A stretch of 44,246 nt of DNA from Acidobacteriota bacterium (GTDB lineage Bacteria; Acidobacteriota; Terriglobia; Bryobacterales; Bryobacteraceae): the NCBI GenBank assembly GCA_018268835.1, contig JAFDVU010000041.1:1-44246 (forward strand). The letters run 5' to 3'. Under the pieces are notes generated by a model that saw only the letters and a program-made list of their open reading frames with translations, searched no databases and had not been told where the DNA came from. Position numbers and translations under genes: made by a program. This document shows, piece after piece, positions 1-7,958 of this stretch; the stretch's first letter is position 1, and every line of letters starts with the position of its first letter.

Positions 1-347
1 GTCGCCGCCACGCCGATGCGGCGTCCGCTGCGCACGGCGAGTTCGGCCATGGCGTCGTCCACCCGGATCACGGGGAAATCGAACAGGCGCTGCGCCATGG
101 AGACGGCGGGTCCGATCGAGGAGCACGTCACCACCACGGCGTCGGCGCCGCCTTCGTGGGCCGATTCCACCATGGACGCGACCCGCCGGATGGTGGTCTT
201 CGTCAACTTCTGTTCGCGGATGGTGTTTTTGATGAGGCTCTCGTCCACCATGTGGAACACGTCTACCTCCGGCATCTCCCGCCTGGAGAGTTCCGTGAAC
301 AGGGGAATCAGCACGTGGCTGGTATGAATGTACGCGACTATGCCCAT
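1..347 (-). CDS. Asp/Glu racemase-like protein, 3' end beyond window
   Basis: The frame is open from an ATG at 347 down to base 1, so only the first 115 residues are seen. The start reads MGIVAYIHTS, and a VVVTCSSIGP segment near residues 72-80 places a cysteine (C75) where Asp/Glu racemase and hydantoin-racemase relatives carry their first catalytic Cys. The second Cys would lie outside the window. The start overlaps the end of the upstream kinase gene by 10 bases, with GGAAGGTAAGG just ahead, so translation is probably coupled. The gene therefore belongs to the RuBisCO-like/DUF1537 operon. Its role there is unknown: it could racemise or isomerise a small hydroxy- or keto-acid intermediate. 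Family assignment is fairly secure; the substrate is not. Confidence 0.75.
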   Translation of the reverse strand, partial: MGIVAYIHTSHVLIPLFTELSRREMPEVDVFHMVDESLIKNTIREQKLTKTTIRRVASMVESAHEGGADAVVVTCSSIGPAVSMAQRLFDFPVIRVDDAMAELAVRSGRRIGVAA

Positions 348-1612
348 GACCTTACCTTCCCGAAGAAATCTTCCTTACCGACCTGCCCGCCCTTGAGCAC
401 CAGTTCCAGTTCTCGCGGCCAGCCGTGCGCGTGGCACAGCGGCGCGCCGGGGGCCAGGGCCGCGCCATAGGTGAGGGCCGTGAGGTTCAACTCGCTGACC
501 GCGTGCGACGACGTATCGCCGCCCGCCACCACGACGCGAGTGACGCCCGAAGCCAGGATCACGGCGCGGAGCAGGCGTCCCATGGATGTCGCGAGTTGCC
601 GGCGGTCGGCGATCGCGATGCGGTCCAGCGTACCAAGCGCGCTGAAGATGACCACGCTGCGTCCGGCGGCCAGTTGAGCGACGGCGTCCGACTCCGCATC
701 CGGCCACGCGGCGGCCGCGGGGTCGAGGCGGATGCCGTGGAACCCGTCGCGCAGCGCGGCGTGGATCTGGCGCGAGGTCGCGGTGGAGCAGCTTCCCGCG
801 AGGACCAACAGGCGGTCCACGGGCGCGGGCCTGGCGGCGGGCGCCTGCGCGGGCAGCCAACCCTCGCGGCGAAAGTAATCCAGGATTCCGTAGGTGAATC
901 CGGAACTGCCGACGGCGAAGATCCGCGGCGCGGAGCGGTTCTCCCAGATCAGCTGCGCCGCGCGGGCCATGTCAGCCGCGTCGAAGCCGTCGAAGAGGAG
1001 CGCTTCGGCGTCCGCGGGCGGCGCGAAATTCCCGCCGCGCAGGGATACCAGATCCACCAGCCCGAGCTTGAGCGACGTCTGCCGCGCGAGGTGGAGCCGC
1101 AGGTCGCTTTCTTCCATGGGGGTCACCGGGTGGTGCGTCATCGAGGGGTGCCGGTCGATGCGATGCACCTCTCCGCCATCGGCGGCGAACAGGTGGCCGA
1201 ACACGACGTACCGGCGGAGCAGCGGCGCCGCGGGAACCACGGCCGACCACGTTCCGCCGAACGCCTGCCGTCCCAATTCGAGCGCGTGCCCGATGCTGCC
1301 GGTTTGCGGAGAGCTATCGAACGTCGAGCAGACTTTGTACTGCACCACGGGCGCGCCAATCTCGCGCAAGCGGGCGAAGATGCCGGGCAACTCGCGGCAC
1401 ATCCACTCGGGGGACTGGCTGCGGCTGTTGCCGGCGATGCCGATCGCGCGGCAGGAGGCGAAGCGCCGCAGGTCGCCGGCATCCGGAGTCCGCGGGAAGA
1501 GCACGGCGTCCACGCCGTTGAGAGCGAGCGCTTCCAGAGCGTCGGTGGAGCCGGTGAAATCGTCGCCGTAGAAGGAGAAGATCGGTTTGTCCGGAGGCAG
1601 CGGATTGGTCAT
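338..1612 (-). CDS. DUF1537 four-carbon acid sugar kinase family protein
   Basis: A 424-residue protein, normal length for the DUF1537 (OtnK/DtnK/OiaK) family of ATP-dependent kinases that phosphorylate aldonic and 3-keto acid sugars in the cytoplasm. The N-terminal FYGDDFTGSTDALEAL segment (about residues 14-29) is the substrate-binding signature. VVVAGGDTSSHAV and LVLKGGQVGKEDFF near the C-terminus form the nucleotide-binding part. The ATG at 1612 overlaps the stop of the RuBisCO-like gene (ATGA), which fixes the start; the frame extends further upstream but has no other support. In the D-apiose pathways a kinase of this family (OiaK) makes the phosphorylated substrate of a RuBisCO-like protein, and the same gene pairing is seen here. 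The exact acid sugar used is inference. Confidence 0.9.
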   Translation of the reverse strand: MTNPLPPDKPIFSFYGDDFTGSTDALEALALNGVDAVLFPRTPDAGDLRRFASCRAIGIAGNSRSQSPEWMCRELPGIFARLREIGAPVVQYKVCSTFDSSPQTGSIGHALELGRQAFGGTWSAVVPAAPLLRRYVVFGHLFAADGGEVHRIDRHPSMTHHPVTPMEESDLRLHLARQTSLKLGLVDLVSLRGGNFAPPADAEALLFDGFDAADMARAAQLIWENRSAPRIFAVGSSGFTYGILDYFRREGWLPAQAPAARPAPVDRLLVLAGSCSTATSRQIHAALRDGFHGIRLDPAAAAWPDAESDAVAQLAAGRSVVIFSALGTLDRIAIADRRQLATSMGRLLRAVILASGVTRVVVAGGDTSSHAVSELNLTALTYGAALAPGAPLCHAHGWPRELELVLKGGQVGKEDFFGKVRSWA

Positions 1613-2814
1613 TGAAACCGGTCCAGCGCGGCGCGCAGTTCGGGATGGGTAGCGGCGTAGGCATCGAGCGGGATACCTTGCACGGCCGCCTCCCAGGCCT
1701 GCCGCAGGCTCAGCACGCCCGCGGCGGCGCCGCCGGGATGCGCCATGATCCCGCCGCCGGCGGCGAAGATGAGGTCGGTGGTGCCCAGCGCGGCGAATGT
1801 GGGCGGGGCCTGCCGCGCCGTCTGGCCCGAGGAAAACACGGGCATGATCTCGCAGCCCTTCCCGGGCACGTCGAACATCGGTTTCAGGCACTCGCGCGCG
1901 GAAGCGATCACGCTTTCGTCCGGCTCCCAGAACTTGTTGGCGATGCCGTTGCAGTGCACGTGATCCACGCCGGCCAGCCGCCACAGCTTCTGCCACGCGA
2001 CGAAACTCACGGCGATATCGCGCGACCGGCCGAGGAGGCCCCAACCGTTGCGGTGCGCGTGAACCGGCACCGCCGCGGCGCGCCGCAGCGCCGCGACCGC
2101 GGGCAGCCCCACGCTGTGGATGCTCACCATCACGCACGTGCCGCCGGCGGCCACCACCTGGTCGTGTCGCCGCAGCATTTCATCGATCTCGCCCGTGATG
2201 TTGGCCGCGTACATCACCATCTTGCCAGTGCGCCCGGCGTGCTCGTGCAGCACGCGCATCACCGCCGCGAGGCGCGCTTCGAAGGGACAGTGCGGGCCGT
2301 CGCACTGCAACTCGTCGTCCTTGATGAAATCGATGCCGCCCCCGGCGAGCCTGCGCACGAGGCCGGCGGTCTCTTCCGGCGTGAGTCCGACGCTCGGTTT
2401 GATGATGGTGCCGATGACGGGCCTTCCCTCGACGCCGCACAGGCGCCGCGTGCCGGCCACGCCGAATTGCGGTCCCTGGTAGCGCTCCAGGAAGACCGGC
2501 GGCAGCTTGAGATCGAGCAGGCGCAGGCCGGTGAACTGTTTCAGCTCCCAAAGATTCCCGGCCACGGTGGCGAGCAGGTTCGGCAGCGAGGGTCCGAGGT
2601 TGGAAACCGGCCAGGAGATTTCCACCTCGCAGGTTCCTTCGCCCGCCGGTGTCACCGATTCGACGCGCGCGCCGTGCCGCTCCCGCAATTCGTCCGTCTC
2701 GCCGGGGACGCGCGTGAATGTGCCGGTGGATTGCTCTCCGGCGATGACTTCGGCCGCGCGCTCCGGGGACTGCGCCGTGTCGATCGAGTAGCGCGCGCGG
2801 ATCCGCTGGTCCAT
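1609..2814 (-). CDS. RuBisCO-like protein (form IV), probable sugar-acid phosphate decarboxylase or hydrolase
   Basis: A 401-residue RuBisCO large-subunit homologue. The catalytic positions are retained: K139 in GTIIKP (RuBisCO K175), the K165-D-D-E168 segment (carbamylated K201, D203, E204), the HAHRNG segment at 252-257 (H294/R295), K294 in NKFWEPDE (loop-6 K334), S329 in FSSGQ and a GGG at 353-355. This is more complete than in enolase-type RLPs such as MtnW. The gene sits between a GH127 gene (1-base overlap) and a DUF1537 kinase (4-base overlap). Known RLPs paired with a DUF1537 kinase act on 3-oxo-isoapionate-4-phosphate as a decarboxylase (OiaX) or a transcarboxylase/hydrolase (OiaT). 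Either role fits; I cannot separate them. Photosynthetic carbon fixation is very unlikely given the divergent sequence and neighbours. Confidence 0.9.
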   Translation of the reverse strand: MDQRIRARYSIDTAQSPERAAEVIAGEQSTGTFTRVPGETDELRERHGARVESVTPAGEGTCEVEISWPVSNLGPSLPNLLATVAGNLWELKQFTGLRLLDLKLPPVFLERYQGPQFGVAGTRRLCGVEGRPVIGTIIKPSVGLTPEETAGLVRRLAGGGIDFIKDDELQCDGPHCPFEARLAAVMRVLHEHAGRTGKMVMYAANITGEIDEMLRRHDQVVAAGGTCVMVSIHSVGLPAVAALRRAAAVPVHAHRNGWGLLGRSRDIAVSFVAWQKLWRLAGVDHVHCNGIANKFWEPDESVIASARECLKPMFDVPGKGCEIMPVFSSGQTARQAPPTFAALGTTDLIFAAGGGIMAHPGGAAAGVLSLRQAWEAAVQGIPLDAYAATHPELRAALDRFQ

Positions 2815-4607
2815 CAGGCGTCTCCCGTGCGGTGGAAATACGTGGTGTACGGTTCGCGTTGCACCTGGTAGAAGGGCCGCATGCGCACCGGACCGGATGC
2901 CGCGCGGCAGTCGAACTCGAGCGGCTTGCCGGCCACCGCATCCATGCGGTTGAGCGCAGCCGCGCCGGCTTCCAGTTTCGGGGGAGGATCCACCGCCACC
3001 AGCATCACCGGTCCGCGCATCACCGCCACCGTGTCGGGGGTGCGGTCGTCCACGGGGACCGCGCGGAAGCCGAACGGCAGAGTAAGTTCGATGCGGTCGC
3101 CCTTTTTCCAGCGCCGCGCGATGGTGGCGAAGGTGCCGCGTTCGGCCTTGACCTTCGCCGCTTTGCCGTTGACCGAAACCAGCGCGGGACGGTCCAGCCA
3201 TCCGGGGATGCGCAGGTGCACGGCGAACTCCGCGGCGGTGTCCGGATCCACCCGCAGTTCCACGTGCTCCGATTCGGGGTAGGCCGTGTTCTGCGCCAGC
3301 TTGACCGGCACGTTGCCCGCCTTCCAGCGCACTTCGCTGGCGGCGTACAGGTTCACGTAAATGCCGCGCGCGTCGTGGAAGTAGAGGTTCAGCGGATAGT
3401 CGGCCACGGACTGCACCAGCGTGCCCGCGCAGCACGGCCACTTGCGCTGGTAGTAGCGTTTGCGCGCCTGCCCCTGGTAATCGGAATAGTAGAAATAGCC
3501 GCCGTCGTCGTCGGGATCGAGCGCGCCCAGGATGGTGTTGAGCAGGACCCGCTCCAGTCCGTCGCCGTATCGCGCTTCGCCGGTGAAAGCGGTGAGGTAG
3601 CGCGCCAGCTTGGCGTGAGCGTAGAAACAGCACGGCGTTTCGTAGTGGTCGCGGGTGGCGGTGAGGCTGGCGCCGAGTTCCGCCGTGTGGGGGTGGACGA
3701 ACATCTCCTGCGGCGCCCACGCGCCGGAGGCGAACTGCTGCTCTTCCAGCATGTCCCACGCGTTGCGAATCGCCCGCAGATACTTTTCGTCGCCCAGCAC
3801 CTCGTACGCTTTGGCGGCCGAACTCAGCGCGATGACGTGGCTGTAGCCGTGCTTGCCGGGCAGGACGTCGCGGCCGTTGGCCAGGGGATCGAAGAACTCG
3901 TCCAGCAGGTACAACTTCGCGAGGTCGAGGAAGCGTTTCTCGCCGGTGAGCGCGTAGGTGTTGAAGAGGTTCTCCGGCAGCACGTAAGGCTCGTCGTAGG
4001 GTGGGTTGCGGACGCCGATGCGGTCGAAGGTGCGGTCCGGGATCCAGCCGGGCTTGTTGCGCGCGGCATCGATCACGCGCGGCAGCAACTCGCGCGCCGC
4101 GTCCACGTGAGCCAGCGTGGCGGCATCGAGGAGCCCGGCTTCGTACTTATCGAGGATGTAGCAGGCCCAGGTGGATGCCTTGGGGCTGGCGTAGGGGTCG
4201 CGATCCTTCTCGAACGCGGCGCCGTAGCCTTCCACCAGGCGGCGCGCCTTGGCGGCGGCCTGGGCATCGCCGGTGTGCGCGTAGATGCGCGCAAGCCCGG
4301 AGATGAACTGGCCGATCAGGTGGCCGGGGACAAAGCCGTCGGCATCGTACCAGCCGCCCATGTCGCGGCCCGGGGCCGGCATGCCGGCGCGCTGCCGGTA
4401 GACCTTGAGGATGCGGTCCTCGTCCAGCGCCAGGTAATGCGCGTGCATGCGCCGGTACATCGCCGCCAGGGGACCGCCGGTGAGGGTGACGTCGGAATAG
4501 GTGAACTCACGCAGCTTCCGCCGGTCCCCGGCAGGCGCCGCCGGCAGGCCGCGGGCGGCTACGGCATACGCGGCCGCGCTACGCAAAAGCGTTCGTCGCG
4601 AGAGCAT
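2814..4607 (-). CDS. GH127-type glycoside hydrolase (DUF1680), Tat-exported
   Basis: A 597-residue protein starting MLSRRTLLRSAAAYA, a twin-arginine signal followed by a hydrophobic stretch, so it probably acts in the periplasm. It has the alpha/alpha-barrel pattern of DUF1680/GH127 beta-L-arabinofuranosidases. In the characterised enzyme HypBA1 a zinc site is built from a Glu and three Cys. Here E323 and C326/C327 (YETPCCFYAHAKL) and C392/C393 (WPCCAGT) are the matching residues. The ATG at 4607 is chosen because it begins the Tat signal; the frame runs on upstream to 5060 without support. It is the first gene of the leftward operon with the RuBisCO-like protein and kinase, so it probably releases the sugar they degrade. 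Beta-L-arabinofuranose is the family's known target; other plant-wall sugars are possible. Confidence 0.88.
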   Translation of the reverse strand: MLSRRTLLRSAAAYAVAARGLPAAPAGDRRKLREFTYSDVTLTGGPLAAMYRRMHAHYLALDEDRILKVYRQRAGMPAPGRDMGGWYDADGFVPGHLIGQFISGLARIYAHTGDAQAAAKARRLVEGYGAAFEKDRDPYASPKASTWACYILDKYEAGLLDAATLAHVDAARELLPRVIDAARNKPGWIPDRTFDRIGVRNPPYDEPYVLPENLFNTYALTGEKRFLDLAKLYLLDEFFDPLANGRDVLPGKHGYSHVIALSSAAKAYEVLGDEKYLRAIRNAWDMLEEQQFASGAWAPQEMFVHPHTAELGASLTATRDHYETPCCFYAHAKLARYLTAFTGEARYGDGLERVLLNTILGALDPDDDGGYFYYSDYQGQARKRYYQRKWPCCAGTLVQSVADYPLNLYFHDARGIYVNLYAASEVRWKAGNVPVKLAQNTAYPESEHVELRVDPDTAAEFAVHLRIPGWLDRPALVSVNGKAAKVKAERGTFATIARRWKKGDRIELTLPFGFRAVPVDDRTPDTVAVMRGPVMLVAVDPPPKLEAGAAALNRMDAVAGKPLEFDCRAASGPVRMRPFYQVQREPYTTYFHRTGDA

Positions 4608-4668
4608 CTTGTCTATTATCCATTCTGCCGGCAGGGAAAGGGTCCAGGTGGTAATTTCGCACATTCGG

Positions 4669-4685
4669 ATTCTGTATTGTGGAAC
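4669..4685. promoter_or_regulatory. Candidate operator copy 1 (ATTC-N8-GGAA motif)
   Basis: The 17 bases ATTCTGTATTGTGGAAC match the copy at 4746-4762 at 12 of 17 positions, including ATTC and TGTGGAA. The copy lies just upstream of a possible -10 (TATAGT, 4703-4708) for the regulator gene. IclR-family operators are often short TGGAAT/ATTCCA-type palindromes, and this regulator has an IclR-type DNA-binding domain. The role is inferred. Confidence 0.4.
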
Positions 4686-4715
4686 GCCGGCACACCCCAT
4701 GTTATAGTCTTCTCG

Positions 4716-4732
4716 GGAATTCGGACGATTCC
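4716..4732. promoter_or_regulatory. Candidate operator copy 2 (GGAAT-N7-ATTCC)
   Basis: A perfect 5-base inverted repeat, GGAAT (4716-4720) and ATTCC (4728-4732), with seven bases between. The half-sites and spacing equal those of the copy at 4746-4762 but in inverted order. It lies between the divergent GH127 and regulator genes. Confidence 0.35.
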
Positions 4733-4745
4733 GACGCCCGTGCCG

Positions 4746-4762
4746 ATTCCGCGATGTGGAAT
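4746..4762. promoter_or_regulatory. Candidate operator copy 3 (ATTCC-N7-GGAAT)
   Basis: The 17 bases ATTCCGCGATGTGGAAT form an inverted repeat with 5-base arms and end one base before the regulator's ATG at 4764. Binding here would block initiation of the regulator, as expected for autoregulation. It pairs in sequence with the copy at 4669-4685. Confidence 0.4.
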
Positions 4763-4763
4763 T

Positions 4764-5894
4764 ATGAAATGCGATGCTGGAGACGTGCAGGCGGTGGTTC
4801 GCGCCTGTGAGATCGTCAGAGCCTTCCGTCACGCAGGCGAAGAACTGCACCTGTCCGATATCACGGAGCGCACGGCCCTGCGCCGCACCACCGCGTTCCG
4901 GCTGTTGCAGAGCCTGGTGCACGGCGGCCTGATCGAGCGTCCGGCGCGGGGCGTGTATCGCTGTCCCTTTCCGCCGGCGCCGACGCGCCGCTTCCGCCTG
5001 GGCTTCGCCGCGCAGACGGACAGCGAGTTTTCCCGCGGGGTCACGGAGAGTCTGCAGCACGCCGCCGCCAAGGAGCGCGTGGACCTGGTCACGGTCAACA
5101 ACCGCTACAGCCCGAAGGAAGCGCTACGCAACGCGGACATGCTGGTGCGCGAGCACGTGGACCTGGTGCTCGAATTTCAGACCTACGAGCGTGTCGCGCC
5201 GGTGATCGCGTCGAAATTCCTGGAGGCGCAGATCCCGGTGATCGCCATCGAGATTCCGCACCCCGGGGCGGTGTATTTCGGCGCCAACAATTATCAGGCG
5301 GGGCTGATCGCCGGCCGCGCCCTGGGCCGCTGGGCCAAGGACAACTGGCAGGGCGCCGCCGAACAGGTGATGCTGCTGGAGTTGCCGATCGCCGGACCGC
5401 TGCCCGCCCTGCGCCTCACCGGCGTGCAGGACGGATTGCGCAGCGAGTTGTCGCGGCTGAGCAGCATCCCGGTGGTGCACCTGGACGGCAAGGGCGATTT
5501 CGAGCAGATTCTCTCGGTGGTGCGGCGCTGGCTGCGCCGCGGTCCGCGCCGCCGGACCCTGGTGGGCACGGTCAACGACATGTGCGCGCTGGCGGCGCTG
5601 CGCGCCTTCGAAGAGGCCGGCGCCGGAGATCAATGCGCCGTGGTCGGCCAGAACGCCACGCTGGAAGCGCGCAACGAACTGCGCCGTCCGGGCACGCGGC
5701 TGATCGGCACGGTGGCGTATTTTCCGGAGCGCTACGGGGACGAATTGATCCCGCTGGCGCTGAATCTGCTGGAAGGCAAGCCGGTGCCGCCCGCCACATT
5801 TGTGAAGCACCAGTTCCTCACACCGAAAAACGTGGACCTCATTTACCCGCTCGACCAACCCGCCGGAAGCTCGTCACGAAAGGAGAAGCGATGA
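4764..5894 (+). CDS. Transcriptional regulator: IclR-type winged helix fused to sugar-binding periplasmic-protein-like domain
   Basis: A 376-residue protein. Residues about 8-65 (AVVRACEIVRAFRHAGEEL, then SDITERTALRRTTAFRLLQ and LVHGGLIER) form an IclR-type winged helix. From about residue 76 (RRFRLGFAAQTDSEFSRGV) to about 360 the protein resembles a type I periplasmic sugar-binding domain, like the ligand domain of LacI-family repressors. A true IclR protein would instead carry a GAF-like effector domain. It is transcribed away from the GH127/RuBisCO-like operon and overlaps the GH42 gene by 4 bases (ATGA), so it probably controls both arms in response to the released sugar. The ATG at 4764 starts directly before the winged helix; the open frame upstream is antisense to GH127. 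Function is inferred from domains. Confidence 0.85.
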   Translation: MKCDAGDVQAVVRACEIVRAFRHAGEELHLSDITERTALRRTTAFRLLQSLVHGGLIERPARGVYRCPFPPAPTRRFRLGFAAQTDSEFSRGVTESLQHAAAKERVDLVTVNNRYSPKEALRNADMLVREHVDLVLEFQTYERVAPVIASKFLEAQIPVIAIEIPHPGAVYFGANNYQAGLIAGRALGRWAKDNWQGAAEQVMLLELPIAGPLPALRLTGVQDGLRSELSRLSSIPVVHLDGKGDFEQILSVVRRWLRRGPRRRTLVGTVNDMCALAALRAFEEAGAGDQCAVVGQNATLEARNELRRPGTRLIGTVAYFPERYGDELIPLALNLLEGKPVPPATFVKHQFLTPKNVDLIYPLDQPAGSSSRKEKR

Positions 5895-7933
5895 GAGTGC
5901 GCGCGATGCTGGCGGCTCTGCTCGCGCTCGGGTGCGCGGTGGCGCTGCGGGCGGCGGAGGCGCCGCCGCTGATCCTGGGAGTGGCGTGGTATCCCGAGCA
6001 GTGGCCCGAGAAGCAATGGGACGCCGACCTGGGGCTGATGCAGGCGGCGGGCATCCGCGTGGTGCGGATCGGCGAGTTCGCCTGGAGCAGCATGGAGCCG
6101 GCGGAGGGCCGCTATACGCTGGAGTGGATCGACCGCGCGATCGCCGCGGCGGCCAGGCACGACATCACGATCGTGCTCGGTACCCCGACCGACGCTCCGC
6201 CGGCGTGGCTCACCAGGAAGTATCCCGAGACGCTGCGGGTGGATGAGGAAGGGCGCCGCCTGCAGCACGGGTCGCGCCGCCAGTTTTCCTACGCCAGCGT
6301 GAAGTATCGCGAACTGTGCCGCGCGGTGGTGGAGCAGTTGGCGCGCCGTTTCGGGGGGAACCCCGACGTGATCGGCTGGCAGATCGGCAACGAGTACACC
6401 GACGACTCCTTCGATGCCGACGCCGTCCGCTTGTTCCACGAGTGGCTGCGCGCGAAGTACGGCACGCTGGAGGCGCTCAACCGGCGCTGGGCCACCGCCT
6501 ACTGGAGCCAGACCTACGACACCTGGGAGGAGATCCCCATGGGCACGGGGCGCGGCAACCCCGGGCTCCTGCTGGATTACAAACGCTTCGTCACGGACCA
6601 GTGGCGCGGGTTTCAGCGCAACCAACTCGACGCGATCCGGCGTTACGCGGCGAAGCGCCAGTTCATCACCACGAACCTGGGCGGACTCGGCTGGGCGAAT
6701 CGCTTCAACCGTACCGATATCGCGGCCGACCTGGACCTAATCTCCTGGGACGCCTACGTGGGCCAGGGCCACCTGGAACCGTACCGCATGGGCGCGACGC
6801 ACGACCTGGCGCGCGGCTGGAAGCAGCGTAACTTCTGGGTGATGGAGATGCAGCCGGGATTCGTGGACTGGGCAGGCGTGAGCAATTCGCTGGATCCCGG
6901 GGATACGCGGGCGATGGCGTGGCAGGCGGTGGGACACGGCGCGGACGCGGTCGCCTTCTGGCAGTGGCGCAGCGCGCTCAACGGGCAGGAGCAATATCAC
7001 GGATCTCTGGTGGGTCCCGACGGCGGACCGCTGCCGTTCTACGCCGAAGCCAGACAGATCGGCGCCGATTTCGCCAAAGCCGGGGAGACGCTGCGCGGCA
7101 CCGCGCCCGCATCGCAGGTGGCGATCCTGCACGATTACGACAGCCGCTGGGCGATCGACTTCCACCGCCAGACGAACCGCTACGATCAGCTCGAAGTGCT
7201 GCTCGGCTACTACCGTCCGCTGCGCGACCTGACGCAATCGGTGGACATCGTGGACCCGCGCGCGCCTCTCGACTCGTACAAGCTGGTGGCCGCGCCCAGC
7301 CTCAACGTGATTTCCGAAAACCTGGCCAAGCGGCTCAAATCGTACGTGGAAGGCGGCGGCACGCTGGTGCTGGGTCCGCGGTCAGGCATGAAGGACGAGT
7401 TCAACGCGCTGGATACGCGGCGCCAGCCGGGTCCGCTGGGTGGGGTTCTGGGAGCGAGGGTGGAGCAGTTCTACGCGCTGCTCGAAGACGCGCCGCTTGC
7501 GGGCGCGCTGGGGAAGGGAAGGGCGACCATCTGGGCGGAGACGCTGGCGCCGGCGTCCGGCACCGAAACCCTGCTCGAGTACGGCGCCGGGAACGGGTGG
7601 CTCGAAGGGCACGCGGCCGCCGTGGTGAGAAAGCTCGGCAAGGGGCGCATCGCTTATCTGGGCGCGGTGCTGGATCCGGCCCTGATGCGCGCGGCGGCGA
7701 AATGGATGGTGGAAACCGCCGGGGTGCGGGCGGAAACGCTGCCGGTTCCCGAAGGCGTGGAGGTCTGCCGCCGGGTGGCGAGCGACCGCGAAGTCTTCAT
7801 CCTGATCAATCACACCGCGCGGCCGGCGACAGTCAGCCTGCCGCGCCCGATGACCGACGTTTTGAACGGCGGCGAAATCCGTGAACGGGAAATCGCTCCA
7901 CGCGGCGTAGTGGTAGCATCCGTTCGCCGCTGA
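5891..7933 (+). CDS. GH42 beta-galactosidase family protein, secreted
   Basis: A 680-residue protein, usual size for GH42. It opens with a signal peptide (MRVRAMLAALLALGCAVALR, cut near AAEA). The TIM-barrel domain begins LGVAWYPEQWPEKQWD. E168 in IGNEYTDD is the expected acid/base, and E319 in WVMEMQPG is the expected nucleophile. A trimerisation-like domain follows from about residue 400 (VAILHDYDSRW), and the end (VFILINHT...) matches the family's C-terminal beta domain. The ATG at 5891 overlaps the regulator's stop by 4 bases and has AAAGGAG just upstream. The family hydrolyses beta-galactosides, including plant galactan fragments; together with the GH127 this suggests side-chain trimming of pectin or arabinogalactan. 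The true substrate is not readable. Confidence 0.9.
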   Translation: MRVRAMLAALLALGCAVALRAAEAPPLILGVAWYPEQWPEKQWDADLGLMQAAGIRVVRIGEFAWSSMEPAEGRYTLEWIDRAIAAAARHDITIVLGTPTDAPPAWLTRKYPETLRVDEEGRRLQHGSRRQFSYASVKYRELCRAVVEQLARRFGGNPDVIGWQIGNEYTDDSFDADAVRLFHEWLRAKYGTLEALNRRWATAYWSQTYDTWEEIPMGTGRGNPGLLLDYKRFVTDQWRGFQRNQLDAIRRYAAKRQFITTNLGGLGWANRFNRTDIAADLDLISWDAYVGQGHLEPYRMGATHDLARGWKQRNFWVMEMQPGFVDWAGVSNSLDPGDTRAMAWQAVGHGADAVAFWQWRSALNGQEQYHGSLVGPDGGPLPFYAEARQIGADFAKAGETLRGTAPASQVAILHDYDSRWAIDFHRQTNRYDQLEVLLGYYRPLRDLTQSVDIVDPRAPLDSYKLVAAPSLNVISENLAKRLKSYVEGGGTLVLGPRSGMKDEFNALDTRRQPGPLGGVLGARVEQFYALLEDAPLAGALGKGRATIWAETLAPASGTETLLEYGAGNGWLEGHAAAVVRKLGKGRIAYLGAVLDPALMRAAAKWMVETAGVRAETLPVPEGVEVCRRVASDREVFILINHTARPATVSLPRPMTDVLNGGEIREREIAPRGVVVASVRR

Positions 7934-7958
7934 GGAAGGGAGAGTGGAGGATTCGACC

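Noticed and set aside
1609..2814. RuBisCO-like protein as true carbon-fixing RuBisCO
   Set aside because: No small subunit or phosphoribulokinase nearby, divergent sequence, and sugar-catabolic neighbours.
2832..4763. Long open frame antisense to the GH127 gene, in frame with the regulator
   Set aside because: Its residues are Arg/Gly/Val/His-rich and unlike any family. It is a GC-driven shadow, and the regulator clearly starts at 4764.
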